DNA of 64,000 nucleotides from Mesostigma viride (lineage: Eukaryota; Streptophyta; Mesostigmatophyceae; Mesostigmatales; Mesostigmataceae): positions 177,501-241,500 of the forward strand of contig RPFO01000106.1 of the NCBI GenBank assembly GCA_009746045.1, read 5' to 3'. The position numbers were made by a program, and so were the translations under genes. The notes below the pieces were generated by a model. The model was not told the DNA's origin, ran no database searches, and saw nothing but the letters and a program-made list of their open reading frames with translations. Positions 48,168-58,811 of this stretch are shown here, in pieces. How positions within the stretch are numbered: position 1 is the stretch's first letter; each line of letters starts with the position of its first letter.

Positions 48168-48660
48168 ATGGCCTGACACTCCAGGCGCCCCAGCTTAGGG
48201 GAATACAGCAGTAGTAGTGTAGAATAGATAGACCGTGGCCATGTACATGTATACGCCTCCTAGAGGCCCTATCCCAGCTAAGCCACGCGCTTTATTTCAT
48301 CATGTACATGTGTGCCTATGATGAGCCACACTCCAGACGATGCCTAGCCTTATTTAGTAATGTTGTGCCCATGCAGGGAGTCACTCCCTGCTGAGAAGCC
48401 ATGCCATAGCTCCTGTATAGCCATGATGATCTTCCCCCTCACAGGCATGCTCCCCCCTTACCCGGGCATAGCGTGATAGACCATGAGGGTGCGGGTGCCC
48501 TGGTGCACCTAGAGCAAGTGTTGTTTACATTCCCACCCTTGCAGGAAGTAGCTTAGAATGTATTATAGGCTCATATGCCCCTTCTCAGGGCTATGTGCTA
48601 CATATACTCCCAACGGAGTTATGTTCCTAATTAATTAATTAATTAATTAATGGCCTGACA
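48168..48660 (+). mobile_element. SINE-like retroposon with 11-bp target-site duplication and TTAA-type tail
   Basis: ATGGCCTGACA occurs at 48,168-48,178 and again at 48,650-48,660. Between them lies about 470 bp of non-coding DNA ending in the hairpin ACTCCCAACGGAG, ATGTTCC and a (TTAA)n tail. Variable-length target duplications with a simple-sequence 3' tail are typical of LINE-mobilised retroposons. The body matches the minus-strand copy at 10.4-10.9 kb. I see no clear pol III boxes. Confidence 0.75.
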
Positions 48661-49630
48661 GGAGCATAGGTACAAAACTTGAATCCTGGACACATGTATG
48701 GAGTGAGAGATGTATTCCTGGACGAATGCATGATGAACAAGGCCCACATGGATCGAGCACACTTGTTGCACACATTGCATTAATGCCCATGCAGCTTTGT
48801 CAAGAAGGCTCCACGCCCATGATAATATGTTTTACTACCCAGGGTAAGGATGACCCTGCATGGTGTAAAGGAGACAGCCTGGTGTGATTGCATCCCCTAT
48901 GCATCTGCTGACCTTGGGACTGTTTTAAATATATTGCACCCACACTGTATAGATGCCAGGCGGTGCTACTGAGCATTTCAGATGGCAACTGTGACCTGAC
49001 TAGATCCTTTATACTGAAAGAAGGACGGTTGTATCAGTTCCCCTGTTGTTGTGTATAGCCATCAAGGATATCATGGTAGCTAGCAGTATATTAAGTGAGA
49101 CAACTATAATTCTTAGGGTTATTTTGATCCACGAGGGCCCCAGCAGGAGCGAGTTACTAATTAAGTCTGGGCCGCTGTTTTTAGGCTATATAGTAGTGGA
49201 CCTACATGTACATATTGACGTCTTGGGGAGACATCCACTATCTTTGTTGGGGAAAAGAAGTTGTCCGTGACGTACCCACAACAGCCACACGATACTATTC
49301 CATGAATTAATTTGTTATGTTCGAAACGTACGTGTTACAAATATTGGAATTAATAACATGAAATCATGTAACACATGTGCAGCTGACTAGGGGCATATTA
49401 GTTGTCTCACTTCAAATATGGCGTTGGATCACCATGCGTCCATGTCCCAGTTAATAGTGTTTTTACTACATTATGTGATACAACCTGTTGGTGATGGGTG
49501 TAAACTGCCACCTACTCGATCTGGGTGCCCAAGTGCACATGCACCTCCATGTATTCCAGGAAGCACGCTAGACAGGACCCCTAGGGTAGAGAGCTAGGAT
49601 ACAACAGTGTTGGCTTCATGTTGTAGATAG
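48661..49630. other. No supported gene
   Basis: About 1 kb of AT-rich non-coding DNA between the SINE-like element and the next microsatellite. Open frames are short and unremarkable. Confidence 0.5.
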
Positions 49631-49654
49631 CTTTGACCGGTAGGATTGCGTGTC

Positions 49655-50168
49655 CCCATCCATCCATCCATCCATCCATCCCTCCCTCCCTCCCTCCCTC
49701 CCTCCCTCCCTCCATCCATCCATCCATCCATCCATCCATCCATCCATCCATCCATCCATCCATCCATCCATCCATCCATCCATCCATCCATCCCTCCCTC
49801 CCTCCCTCCCTCCCTCCATCCATCCATCCATCCATCCATCCATCCATCCATCCATCCATCCATCCATCCATCCATCCATCCATCCATCCATCCATCCATC
49901 CATCCATCCATCCATCCATCCATCCATCCCTCCCTCCCTCCCTCCCTCCATCCATCCATCCATCCATCCATCCAGCCAGCCAGCCAGCCAGCCAGCCATC
50001 CATCCATCCATCCATCCATCCATCCATCCATCCATCCATCCATCCATCCATCCATCCATCCATCCATCCATCCATCCATCCATCCATCCATCCATCCAGC
50101 CAGCCAGCCAGCCAGCCAGCCATCCAGCCAGCCATCCATCCATCCATCCATCCATCCATCCATCCATC
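49655..50168. repeat. Tetranucleotide array (CATC)n with CCCT and CAGC blocks
   Basis: A 0.5-kb array, the reverse complement in type of the 29.5-31.0-kb tract. It is preceded by TTTGACCGGTAGGATTGCGT and followed by GGTTAATGCTCCGTGACTCC. Both flanks recur around the array at 50.69-50.92 kb, so array and flanks form one repeated unit. Confidence 0.96.
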
Positions 50169-50169
50169 G

Positions 50170-50325
50170 GGGTTAATGCTCCGTGACTCCGCGACGCGAG
50201 CACGAGTTTAATTATATAATTCATTAATGTATTCCAGCAGCAAATTGATTAATTAATTAAACGCGTGCTCGCGTCGCGGAGTAACGGAGCACGTGTCTAT
50301 TAATTAATTAATTAATTAATGTGCA
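50170..50325. repeat. Pair of retroposon-end hairpins in inverted orientation
   Basis: GCTCCGTGACTCCGCGACGC and GAGCACGAGTTTAATTA are followed about 80 bases later by the inverse, AAACGCGTGCTCGCGTCGCG and GAGTAACGGAGCAC, then a TTAA tract. Together they make a large imperfect palindrome. Individually they match the hairpin family at 3.4 kb and 50.93 kb. Confidence 0.6.
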
Positions 50326-50691
50326 CAACAGTTCGTAATTCATTAACTAGCTTATTAATTAATTGGCGTGTCACGAGTTGAATACAAAATTTAAACTGAT
50401 GAATTGGCGTCTCCGCATGTGCAGAGGACATGCATGGGGGTGCTAGTCCTCTTTAAGTGATTTGGAAAAAGATGATGGACATGGCCAAGTGGGCCCATGG
50501 TCATGAAATTATTTATTAATTAATAGACACGTGACTGTGCAGGTCATAGAGGCCAACAAGCCCCATGCAGTGGGGAAGGAACGTGTTTTCACACGAGGGC
50601 GGCATGCCAACCAACACCCCTAGGGTCGCGACCATCACAAAGAGAACATAGAACTGTTTTGTAGATCGCTTTGACCGGTAGGATTGCGTGC

Positions 50692-50960
50692 ACCCCTCCC
50701 TCCCTCCCTCCCTCCCTCCCTCCCTCCCTCCCTCCCTCCCTCCCTCCCTCCCTCCCTCCCTCCCTCCCTCCCTCCCTCCCTCCCTCCATCCCTCCCTCCC
50801 TCCATCCATCCACCCTAAACCCTAGCTCCCTCCCTCCCTCCCTCCCTCCCTCCCTCCCTCCATCCAGCCTAAACCCTCCCTCCCTCCCTCCCTCCATCCA
50901 TCCATCCATCCATCCGGGTTAATGCTCCGTGACTCCCCAGTGGAAGCACGAGTTTAATTA
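50692..50960. repeat. (CCCT)n array with conserved flanks and hairpin end
   Basis: A second, shorter tetranucleotide array, interrupted twice by CTAAACCCT, between the same TTTGACCGGTAGGATTGCGT left flank and the same GGTTAATGCTCCGTGACTCC right flank as the array at 49.66-50.17 kb. Confidence 0.9.
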
Positions 50961-51179
50961 TATACTTAATTAATGTGCACATGTGTGTGCATGGGCAAAA
51001 GCTGGCTAACTCAATCAAAAGACGATATAATAATTTAGTACTTAATAAGTTAATTAATAAGACATGTGCACCGTGTGTACAACAGGCATCAGTAATCACC
51101 GATAAGTAAACCAAGGCAACCACGATGTTACATCATGGATCCAAGTCGACAAAGCTGCTGTCACGGTATCCTACATGTC

Positions 51180-52361
51180 CTAACCCCTGACACGCGGGAG
51201 GGGCACCGTGTTCCGTGGTGTCCCTGGAGCGTTCTCTGGGCAAGGCCTGGAAACAAAAGGCCGAGCATTGCGAAACAACTCCTCCACTTCAGACATCGTG
51301 GGTAGCTTGAAAGCAAGGGGGCCCAACCTTTTGGTGTGGTAATAGACATTGTGACACAAGTTAAATAGCCCTGAATCCACAGAATTCACGAAGAGAGCGC
51401 GGCCCTTATGCCGGAACAAGGATACCACCATCACAAGGAAGGAGTACACATCATGGTCTCGCTGCGCTGTCACCACCCCTCCTGGCATGCCGGGCTGGTC
51501 CACTGTTGCGGGATGCCACCGAGGCTGACGATCCTTACCAGCCTGATGCGTGAAAATCCGTTCCCCCCCTCTTGTCGCCAGGCCGAGATCTGCAATACGG
51601 ATTATCGGATGTGAACTTCCTGGCGCCATGGTGTAGAGAAAATTATCGAGCTTGACGTCATTGTGTATAATGTTAACGCCGTGCAAGCCAGCCAATGCCT
51701 TTGCACAGTCTGCAAGGACGCTGGGTGAGCAAACTTCGAAAAAACGCTGATTTTCCGGGGCATCACGGGCAGCATGCAAGTCACCACTCATTCTCTCCAT
51801 GACAATACCACCTACTTCACCGCACGTGGACCAGAGCCCTTCTACTGCAGGGCAGACCTGCGGGCCAGCTATAGACATGAAACCGGCCTCCTTGGCCACT
51901 GCCACAACGGCGGTTATAACAGCCTCCTGGTAGTTTACCAGCAGCGTGTCTCGTCGAAGGCTTGCCAGCTTTACCACTAGCGTAGCCTCGCCACCTGGTG
52001 CACTCGAGCTAGCAGGGATAGCGTATAACGTGCCATGAGCACCTTTTCCTATACGGTCACCTGACAATTTCACTGCGATGAAATGCGTCAACTTGCTAGC
52101 GCTGTGAGAAACCTTTTGATCATAATTCGTGAGCCGCTGCAATGCAATGCTCCAATCCGACGGTGCATTGGTTTGCAGCTCAACGTCCCTGCAAGCGTGC
52201 GAGTCCGCGCCGTTGAACACACGCGACACCCTATGCAAAGCGGTGCATGTGCGCAGTCTGTAAGTCCGTGAATTAAAAGCCTGTCTCGCCCTTAATGCCG
52301 ACAGGGTTCCCGGCGACAGGTCCTGTCTGTTGGTCGACATTTTTCTTTTGCAGCTGGCCAT
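51180..52361 (-). CDS. Protein kinase (Ser/Thr-type fold), transposon cargo
   Basis: A single open frame of 393 residues from the ATG at 52,361. An N-terminal extension of about 95 residues is followed by a kinase fold: glycine-rich loop RIGKGAHGTLY (103-113), VAIK-type lysine K131 in LVVKLA, hinge region MERMSGDL, catalytic loop HNDVKLDN with D235 and N240 (HND instead of HRD), metal-binding D258 in ADLGLA (DLG instead of DFG), and RDHDVYSFLVMV corresponding to the conserved D-x-W/Y-S helix. All catalytic residues are present, so it could be active. The C-lobe is short and ends in a proline/arginine-rich tail. It is transcribed away from the 54.0-kb gene; the intervening 1.6 kb contains long palindromes and an 86-bp array. 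Confidence 0.75.
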   Translation of the reverse strand: MASCKRKMSTNRQDLSPGTLSALRARQAFNSRTYRLRTCTALHRVSRVFNGADSHACRDVELQTNAPSDWSIALQRLTNYDQKVSHSASKLTHFIAVKLSGDRIGKGAHGTLYAIPASSSAPGGEATLVVKLASLRRDTLLVNYQEAVITAVVAVAKEAGFMSIAGPQVCPAVEGLWSTCGEVGGIVMERMSGDLHAARDAPENQRFFEVCSPSVLADCAKALAGLHGVNIIHNDVKLDNFLYTMAPGSSHPIIRIADLGLATRGGERIFTHQAGKDRQPRWHPATVDQPGMPGGVVTAQRDHDVYSFLVMVVSLFRHKGRALFVNSVDSGLFNLCHNVYYHTKRLGPLAFKLPTMSEVEELFRNARPFVSRPCPENAPGTPRNTVPLPRVRG

Positions 52362-52462
52362 CGTCGGTAGGTATGAATGATGTCGATGTCCGTGAATTAC
52401 GATGATACACGAGGTAGTCTATACCTAGGATCGAGAGCTTCTTCTTGTATGGCAATGCCGGC

Positions 52463-53170
52463 AGGGCGATGACGGTGACGGCCGTCACCGTCATCGCCCT
52501 CGACGGGCGTGATGAAACGGACCTGGTTGATAGGCGGCAGCTATTGACAATATAGGCCGTTTTTTATTACTCCGAATAAAGAGTTAAGAGGTTGGCCCTC
52601 GCCAGGGCGATGACGGGGCGATGACGGGGCGTTCACGCGCGTGATGAATAGAACCTGTTTGATAGGCAGCGGCTATTGGTAATATAGTTTGTTGATTAAC
52701 AGAAGAGTTTAGATGTTGGCCCGTCGAGGGCGATGACGGTGACGACCGTCACCGTCATCGCCCTCGACGGGCCCGATGAAAAACCGATGTTTGATATGCG
52801 GCAGCTATTGGTAGTATAGGTCGTTGACTATTACTCCGAATAAACAGTTAACGGGTTAAGGCCCTCGGCCGGGCGATGACGGGGCGATGACGGGGCGTTC
52901 ACGCGCGTGATGAATAGGACCTGTTTGATAGGCAGCGGCTATTGGTAATATAGTTTGTTGATTAACAGAAGAGTTTAGATGTTGGCCCGTCGAGGGCGAT
53001 GACGGTGACGACCGTCACCGTCATCGCCCTCGACGGGCCCGATGAAAAACCGATGTTTGATATGCGGCAGCTATTGGTAGTATAGGTCGTTGACTATTAC
53101 TCCGAATAAACAGTTAACGGGTTAAGGCCCTCGGCCGGGCGATGACGGGGCGATGACGGGGCGTTCACGC
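52463..53170. repeat. Long palindromes within about 266-bp tandem repeats
   Basis: A perfect 38-bp palindrome (52,463-52,500, AGGGCGATGACGGTGACG arm) is followed by two 56-bp palindromes with 27-bp arms (52,718-52,773 and 52,984-53,039, beginning GGCCCGTCGAGGGCGATGAC). They sit in repeats of about 266 bp; the word GTTCACGCGCG recurs at 52,631, 52,898 and 53,163, each time after GGGGCGATGACGGGGC. The structure could extrude cruciforms or bind a dimeric protein. It is upstream of the kinase gene and beside the 86-bp array. Confidence 0.9.
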
Positions 53171-53228
53171 GCGTGATGAATAGGACCTGTTTAATAGGCG
53201 GCGGCTATCGCTAATATATAGGTCGGAT

Positions 53229-53705
53229 ATTTGTGTAGCACCCCCCTCCTTCCCACGGCAGGTACGCAGCGACTCGCTGTTGTCCTGGCTGCAGTTGTGT
53301 ACCACCTGTACGGTATTTGTGTACCACCCCCTCCTTCCCACGGCAGGTACGCAGCGACTCGCTGTTGTCCTGGCTGCAGTTGTGTACCACCTGTACGGTA
53401 TTTGTGTACCACCCCCCTCCTTCCCACGGCAGGTACGCAGCGACTCGCTGTTGTCCTGGCTGCAGTTGTGTACCACCTGTACGGTTTTTGTGTACCACCC
53501 CGCTCCTTCCCACGGCAGGTACGCAGCGACTCGCTGTTGTGCTGGCTGCAGTTGTGTACCACCTGTACGGTTTTTGTGTACCACCCCGCTCCTTCCCACG
53601 GCAGGTACGCAGCGACTCGCTGTTGTGCTGGCTGCAGTTGTGTACCACCTGTACGGTATTTGTGTACCACCTCCCTCCTTCCCACGGCAGGAATGCAGCG
53701 ACCCG
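53229..53705 (+). repeat. 86-bp tandem repeat array, locus 4
   Basis: Five to six units in the same orientation as locus 1 (GTACGCAGCGACTCGCTGTT and GTTGTGTACCACCTGTACGG). One unit is a base shorter in its C run. The array lies between the kinase gene (start 52,361, minus) and the gene starting at 54,004 (plus). Confidence 0.95.
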
Positions 53706-54003
53706 CTGTCGACCCGCTATTGCACTAAACCGCGTGCATCATTGCACATTAGGTGTGGCAGAATATCACCATGCACCCTCCTTCCCACACAAATCTCTGC
53801 TGCCCATGTGCGGCGTGGACATACAACAACAACTACTACAACAGGCTTTTTCCCGCAAATCTCACCACCCGGTTCTCAAGTCGAACGACGACATAACTTT
53901 TACGAGTCCATTTTTCCTCGCATAGTGACTAACTAACTGTATCGCGGCGTGAACACTCCCGCAGACATCTCAGGTGCAGGCGGCAGCCTTTGCATTAGCG
54001 GAC

Positions 54004-55248
54004 ATGTCGAATGATACAGGGGAGCGGTCCCCCATGAGCTCGGCGGATACGGGATCCTATCCCTCCGACTCGGAGGAGTCATTCCGGTCGGGAGGGACAC
54101 TGTATTCGACGGAGTCGTTGCCGGCGGTAGTCGAAGAATTTTTGCGGACCCATTGCGATTTGGCAACGGTAACCGAGAATCTGTCCTTATCGCAGAAGAG
54201 CATTGCCGGACGATTACACCGCATGAGGGTTGCTGACCAGCACAGGCCTGATGAGCCGGCATGGTTCGGCCAAGATATGGAGCCCGGAATCCTCGGGTGC
54301 ATTGTTGACCTACTCGGCCCCCTGGAACGCGCGAGGGTCAGCGTAATGAGCAAAGAAGTGCGTTTGATAGTGCAGCAGCACAAGTGGCAGATCAAGACCG
54401 GTATTCATTGGAGGGAGGCGGAGCATTTGGAGGCAGAGTACGGCCCTATTGACGACATCGCAGCACCTACGCGCATGCTCATCACTGGCACCTTATTCGA
54501 TCCCACCCGGGCTAATCCCATCAGGAATAACAGCATCACGTTGGAGCTGTCTGCATCCACCCTGGAGGCATACGGCACCACATTTCGCAAGCTCATGTCG
54601 GATGTGAAGTCGCGACTGCGCCGGCAGCCTCCCACCTGCCTGGGGAACTTGTTCTCGCTTCGCGACATTCCCGCAGACCTGGGCAGTCAGTGGAGCATGG
54701 AATACGTTGCCCAGTGGCGGCAACATGAAGACGAAAGGCGCGGCCACGACCTGCTGCCCCCAGAGGAAATGGAGAGGCAGCTCGTGGCAGAGTGGAACCA
54801 CGTATGGCAGTCGCCGATCATGTGGGGTCTGTACAGCATTGTGGTCTTCACCAGCTGCCAGGCTTGGGGAGAGGGGTGGGAGTCCGCGGGGCATACTAGG
54901 GACTATTGGGATCGTGCAGGGTGGGCAACTTTGCTGGAGTCCATGCCCACACTTGATCCCGTGGTTCTCGCCGGCGCCGTCTTGTTGACGCACCCAGCGG
55001 CTACCAACGTCCTTAAAGAGCGGTTGCAGGAGCCCTGCACGTTGCGGCTGCTGCGTGGAAGAGGGTCGCACCTGGTTGAGGAGGCACGGACAACGTGCAT
55101 GCGCGACGGCAATCGATTTGGGCGGTCTACCCAGAACACGTATGGGCAGGCAGGACGCTTTCTGGGCGAGTGTGGCCGGTGGCTCTACACTATCAGTCGG
55201 AGTGCCGTCCCGACCCTCATGGGCGTGAAAGTGGTTACTCGTATCTAG
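54004..55248 (+). CDS. Hypothetical protein with weak F-box-like segment
   Basis: From the ATG at 54,004 the frame encodes 414 residues. It is open upstream to 53,974, where an acceptor-like CAG/GTGCAG suggests there may be an earlier exon. The first 50 residues are serine/acidic and low-complexity. A segment around residues 85-115 (MEPGILGCIVDLLGPLERAR then VSVMSKEVRLIV) has the leucine spacing of an F-box, in which a short helical motif recruits SKP1 for ubiquitin ligase assembly, but the match is weak. The rest is globular-looking with many Trp residues and no recognisable motif. It forms the plus-strand half of the fourth divergent pair. Confidence 0.45.
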   Translation: MSNDTGERSPMSSADTGSYPSDSEESFRSGGTLYSTESLPAVVEEFLRTHCDLATVTENLSLSQKSIAGRLHRMRVADQHRPDEPAWFGQDMEPGILGCIVDLLGPLERARVSVMSKEVRLIVQQHKWQIKTGIHWREAEHLEAEYGPIDDIAAPTRMLITGTLFDPTRANPIRNNSITLELSASTLEAYGTTFRKLMSDVKSRLRRQPPTCLGNLFSLRDIPADLGSQWSMEYVAQWRQHEDERRGHDLLPPEEMERQLVAEWNHVWQSPIMWGLYSIVVFTSCQAWGEGWESAGHTRDYWDRAGWATLLESMPTLDPVVLAGAVLLTHPAATNVLKERLQEPCTLRLLRGRGSHLVEEARTTCMRDGNRFGRSTQNTYGQAGRFLGECGRWLYTISRSAVPTLMGVKVVTRI

Positions 55249-55249
55249 A

Positions 55250-57240
55250 ACACCAGTCTTTGTGGATGCGTTTCAGTCAGCTGTGATCGAGTTGCTGGTG
55301 GTTGTTACCTGTGGGACATTTCTTGTGGGGGGAGACTTGGTCCATATCTCAGGCTTGTCTTACATGATGCAGTGGCACTTTGGTGCTGGAGGGTTAATTG
55401 TGGCCCGGCCTGCCGGTTTAGCTTCAGTGCTCTCATGTCGGCCTTTCCCTTGGCCTGTCGTGGTCTTGTTGTTACCACCTATTGACAGTGCCAATATCTT
55501 TTGACAAGAGCTTTCAGTTATGTCTACTGTTTTATTTTCAGGTCGTCTGTGACTGACGCCACATGGGATGAGATAGGAGGTACTCGGCTATCATTGGTAA
55601 TTACTTTAATGCATGCCCATTGGGCCATGCATAGTGTATATTTTTTATGCATGCACGCCATTATGTATCGCTGGGTCCATCCCATCAAATGCTTGTTTAT
55701 TGCCAGGTCTGGTGGAAGTCCGTAAGTACTTGCGTGTCATGCGCATGGGCATGTTTATAGTACTATGCTAATCTCTTTAGAAACATAATTACACGGAAGT
55801 TACAAATCTCATCTGCATCATGCCCCAAGACACTACATTAACCTATCAAATAAAATTATAACATGCCTCCGTTGGGAGATGATGTAGCACATATTCCTTG
55901 CTGAATGGGTGGAGGTGGGTCAAGCCGCGACATCGAAATAAGGTAACTCTAACCTATCTAGTCTACAAAATCCTAACTACACTTCTCCCCAAAGCGCCCC
56001 TTCCGCTTTGGGGGAGGGGGCTTGCCCACAGGGGCTGGCGTGTCAGCCGGGACATTGGTCATCCACCTCTTCTTGTTCTGCATAGGAACAGCTAGAGAGC
56101 GAAGAAGTGCGGTGTGGGGACCCCTTCTCGTGGTAATGCGTTACATGTACTCCCCACCGGGCTTTGCTCTTCATGGGTTCATAAAGACAACAATTATTCA
56201 GTAAGAATTTAATAAATTAGGAACATAGATCCGTTGGGAGTCACTGTTACACATGTCACTGTTACACATATATACCTGCAAAGGGGCATATGATTTTTAA
56301 TACATTCTGAGCTACAACCTGCACGTGCATGGGTTTAGTTAACTGGCACCTATACTAGAGGCCTGACATGGGGTGGAGCTTCAGTGCTTCCCCGCCTTCT
56401 CCTTCTCCCACACTGGGTGCTCCGCCTCCTTCTTCTCCGGCCCTGCCCGTGGGTGCACCGGCCCCGCCTCCTCCTTCTCCTCACGGGACGATTCGCGCTC
56501 CACGCATGGCAGCAGCATCAGTTAGCACGGGCAAGACATAGCAGTAACCGCGCTATGGCTGTTCTAGCACCAGCCTAGCAGCCTGCCATGATCAGTCAGC
56601 AAACCCACGACAGCTAAACCCTTGGCTGACACAACCAGTCCATGCATCATTAAGTATGGGTACGGGGAAAGCTTCCCGCATATCCATGCCCATATGGATG
56701 GCAGCAACACAAGGACTGGCACCCTAGCCCCCCCGTGCACACACAAAAACGTGGGTCGTGGCTTCCACGCCCCATCCGTCATGCATGACAGCGCGTAATT
56801 TACTCGCATTCACACCGGGCTGCATCCCAGCGCCGTTGCTGTCCCCATGTGACACGTCGGCTGATTAAGCAGATACACAGCTGAGTCTGATGTAAACCGC
56901 TAAACCCCAAACCCATGCACACCACAGTCAAGGACGCGTGCATGTCAAGCCATGCCAATTGTGAACCGTACAGCAATTTACTTTTCAAGCCTGAAGAGGT
57001 GTATAGGAGATAGTAGCCTGGAAGAGGTTACAGGGACACATGTCCATTAGCGAGCGGAACAACACAGCATACACCCTACAAGCGTACCGCACAATGTCCT
57101 CCTGCAATTGTCTGCAGATCTCCCAATGCCGCAGACATCTCCACTGCTCTCATGGCGATTGCAAATGCTTGATGCCGCACCTCTGCTTACAGCAGAAAAG
57201 CTTCCTCCGGGCGAGGCACCTGACTGGAACCAACACCCAT
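55250..57240. other. No supported gene; contains two retroposon 3'-end hairpins
   Basis: Non-coding DNA. ATGCCTCCGTTGGGAGATGA at about 55,864 and TAGATCCGTTGGGAGTCACT at about 56,226 are minus-strand copies of the CTCCCAACGGAG retroposon end, the second followed by an AAGGGGCATATG block like the 10.4-kb copy. A pyrimidine-rich CTTCTCC tract lies at 56,390-56,480. Confidence 0.5.
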
Positions 57241-57249
57241 TCCTTGGCT

Positions 57250-58360
57250 TCACAACGTGGCCATGACAGCATCGTGAATCTGCTTCGCCAACGCCCACAC
57301 TTCAGGACCCGCGCCCTGCACCGCCATGGCCACAGGCTGCACCGCTGCAATCGATGCAGCATTCACTGCCTGCGCCGCACCATGTACTGCATGCACGAAA
57401 GCCAATCCTGGCTCGGTTATCATGGTCTTGCCCGATTCCTGCTGCTTCTTCTTCTTCGATGCGGTCATGCGCACTTTATACCCCTTCCTCTCCAAGCACG
57501 CCTTCAGCACCTGGCTCGTGCGGTGCTGAATATGCTTCTGAAGGCGCGCCTTCTAAACACGAAATGTTGGCAATGTATGATTCCCAAACGGCATCATAGG
57601 CACATAATCAGTCCCATTAATTGCTTTGCGGCAGTCAATGCACCAGAACACCTGTTGAAAAAAGAAGGTTATGCACGCTAGCGATTACCCGCGGCAAGAA
57701 GCAATCAACACGCCTCGCTAACAACTGCAACCACAATGTAATTCATGACGGGCCACTCACCGCTACCCTGCTCTCCTGCTTCAATGTCTCCCCATTCTCA
57801 AGGCCTCCATTGTAAACCTCTCCGTCTTCACCATCGTCATCGTCTTCCTCTTCCTCCACTCCGACGTATCCGTGTTTCCTTTTCCTAAGATACCTAGGGT
57901 TGTTCAAGTCGTATGTGCGGCGTTGGCACACTTCCAACAAAATTTTGGCCGCCTCTACCCATTACCATTTATTCGTACTATCATAACATATCCAGGCGTT
58001 TGAAAAATCATTCCCTCGTTCGAACTTCTACCCCTGGGCGTCCATGACGAGGCAGTCACGACGGGACGCAGATGCACAAAAATAAAACAAGGCGACATCC
58101 CTTCAATCATTGACCAAAAAACAGAATACGCGCAGAACTTGGATTTCAACACCACGCACCCATTACCAGCGAGCACGGCTGGCCTGCAACCGCCATCATT
58201 TCATAACCAGAAGCCAGGGCCCACACTCCATCCCGTTACCTCATCTTCCACGCACGGCTTCCGCTGCTTCCCTCTGCTCTTTCGCATTCTCCGCCAGCAA
58301 CCTCGCCTTCTCCTCGTCCAACAATCCACTAAGAATAAAATCCCCTCTATTGGACGCCAT
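57250..58360 (-). pseudogene. Hypothetical minus-strand gene, exons with one in-frame stop
   Basis: From the ATG at 58,360 a short exon encodes DEEKARLLAENAKEQREAAE, a helical, coiled-coil-like segment. A second exon (57,930 to about 57,763) encodes DLNNPRYLRKRKHGYVGVEE and a run of acidic residues, and ends at GCG/GTGAGT. A third (from about 57,651) encodes VFWCIDCRKAINGTDYVPMM, with one CxxC pair, and then meets a TAG; past it the frame continues with a lysine-rich and alanine-rich segment to 57,250. Either an intron is missed at that TAG (it follows a T-rich GTGTTTAG acceptor-like sequence) or the gene is broken. I recognise no family. It is the last gene before the right terminal repeat. 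Confidence 0.35.
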
Positions 58361-58811
58361 TCAGACGAACTTTGCTAGCGTCTTTTCACCGGCCCCAGCA
58401 CACATAATCTATAGCCGCTTACTGACAACGGCCGACAACGACAACTGCTGAATAGGCGAAAAAGGCTGATAACTACATTTTTATATTTCGCTGCATTTGC
58501 TAATAGACACGCACGTTCTCCCACTTCTCCATTACAATATAATTATCCATCTGGCCGTGTACAGGCAAAGATCCCCGAAGTAACTTACTGAAACGTATCT
58601 TACAGCATCGGATCACTGGCACCTAATCTACAGGTGGTAGATTACCAACCAAGACCCGTCGCGGTAATTTACTCTGTCGGTAATGTACTACCAAAGATGT
58701 GCAGTCGTAACGTTACTCTTACTTACGGCTAGTAAAATTACTACGTAGGATGATAGGTAGTAATGATTACGGCGTTGGATCTCACGCCTCGTATCTAGGT
58801 AGTAAGATAAG

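Larger units (their letters stand above)
41122..48180. repeat. 7-kb duplicated segment, copy C
   Basis: Near-exact repeat of 31,050-38,105. It ends at GCCTGACACTCC, where a SINE-like element begins, while copy A breaks off three bases into that same element. Confidence 0.9.
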
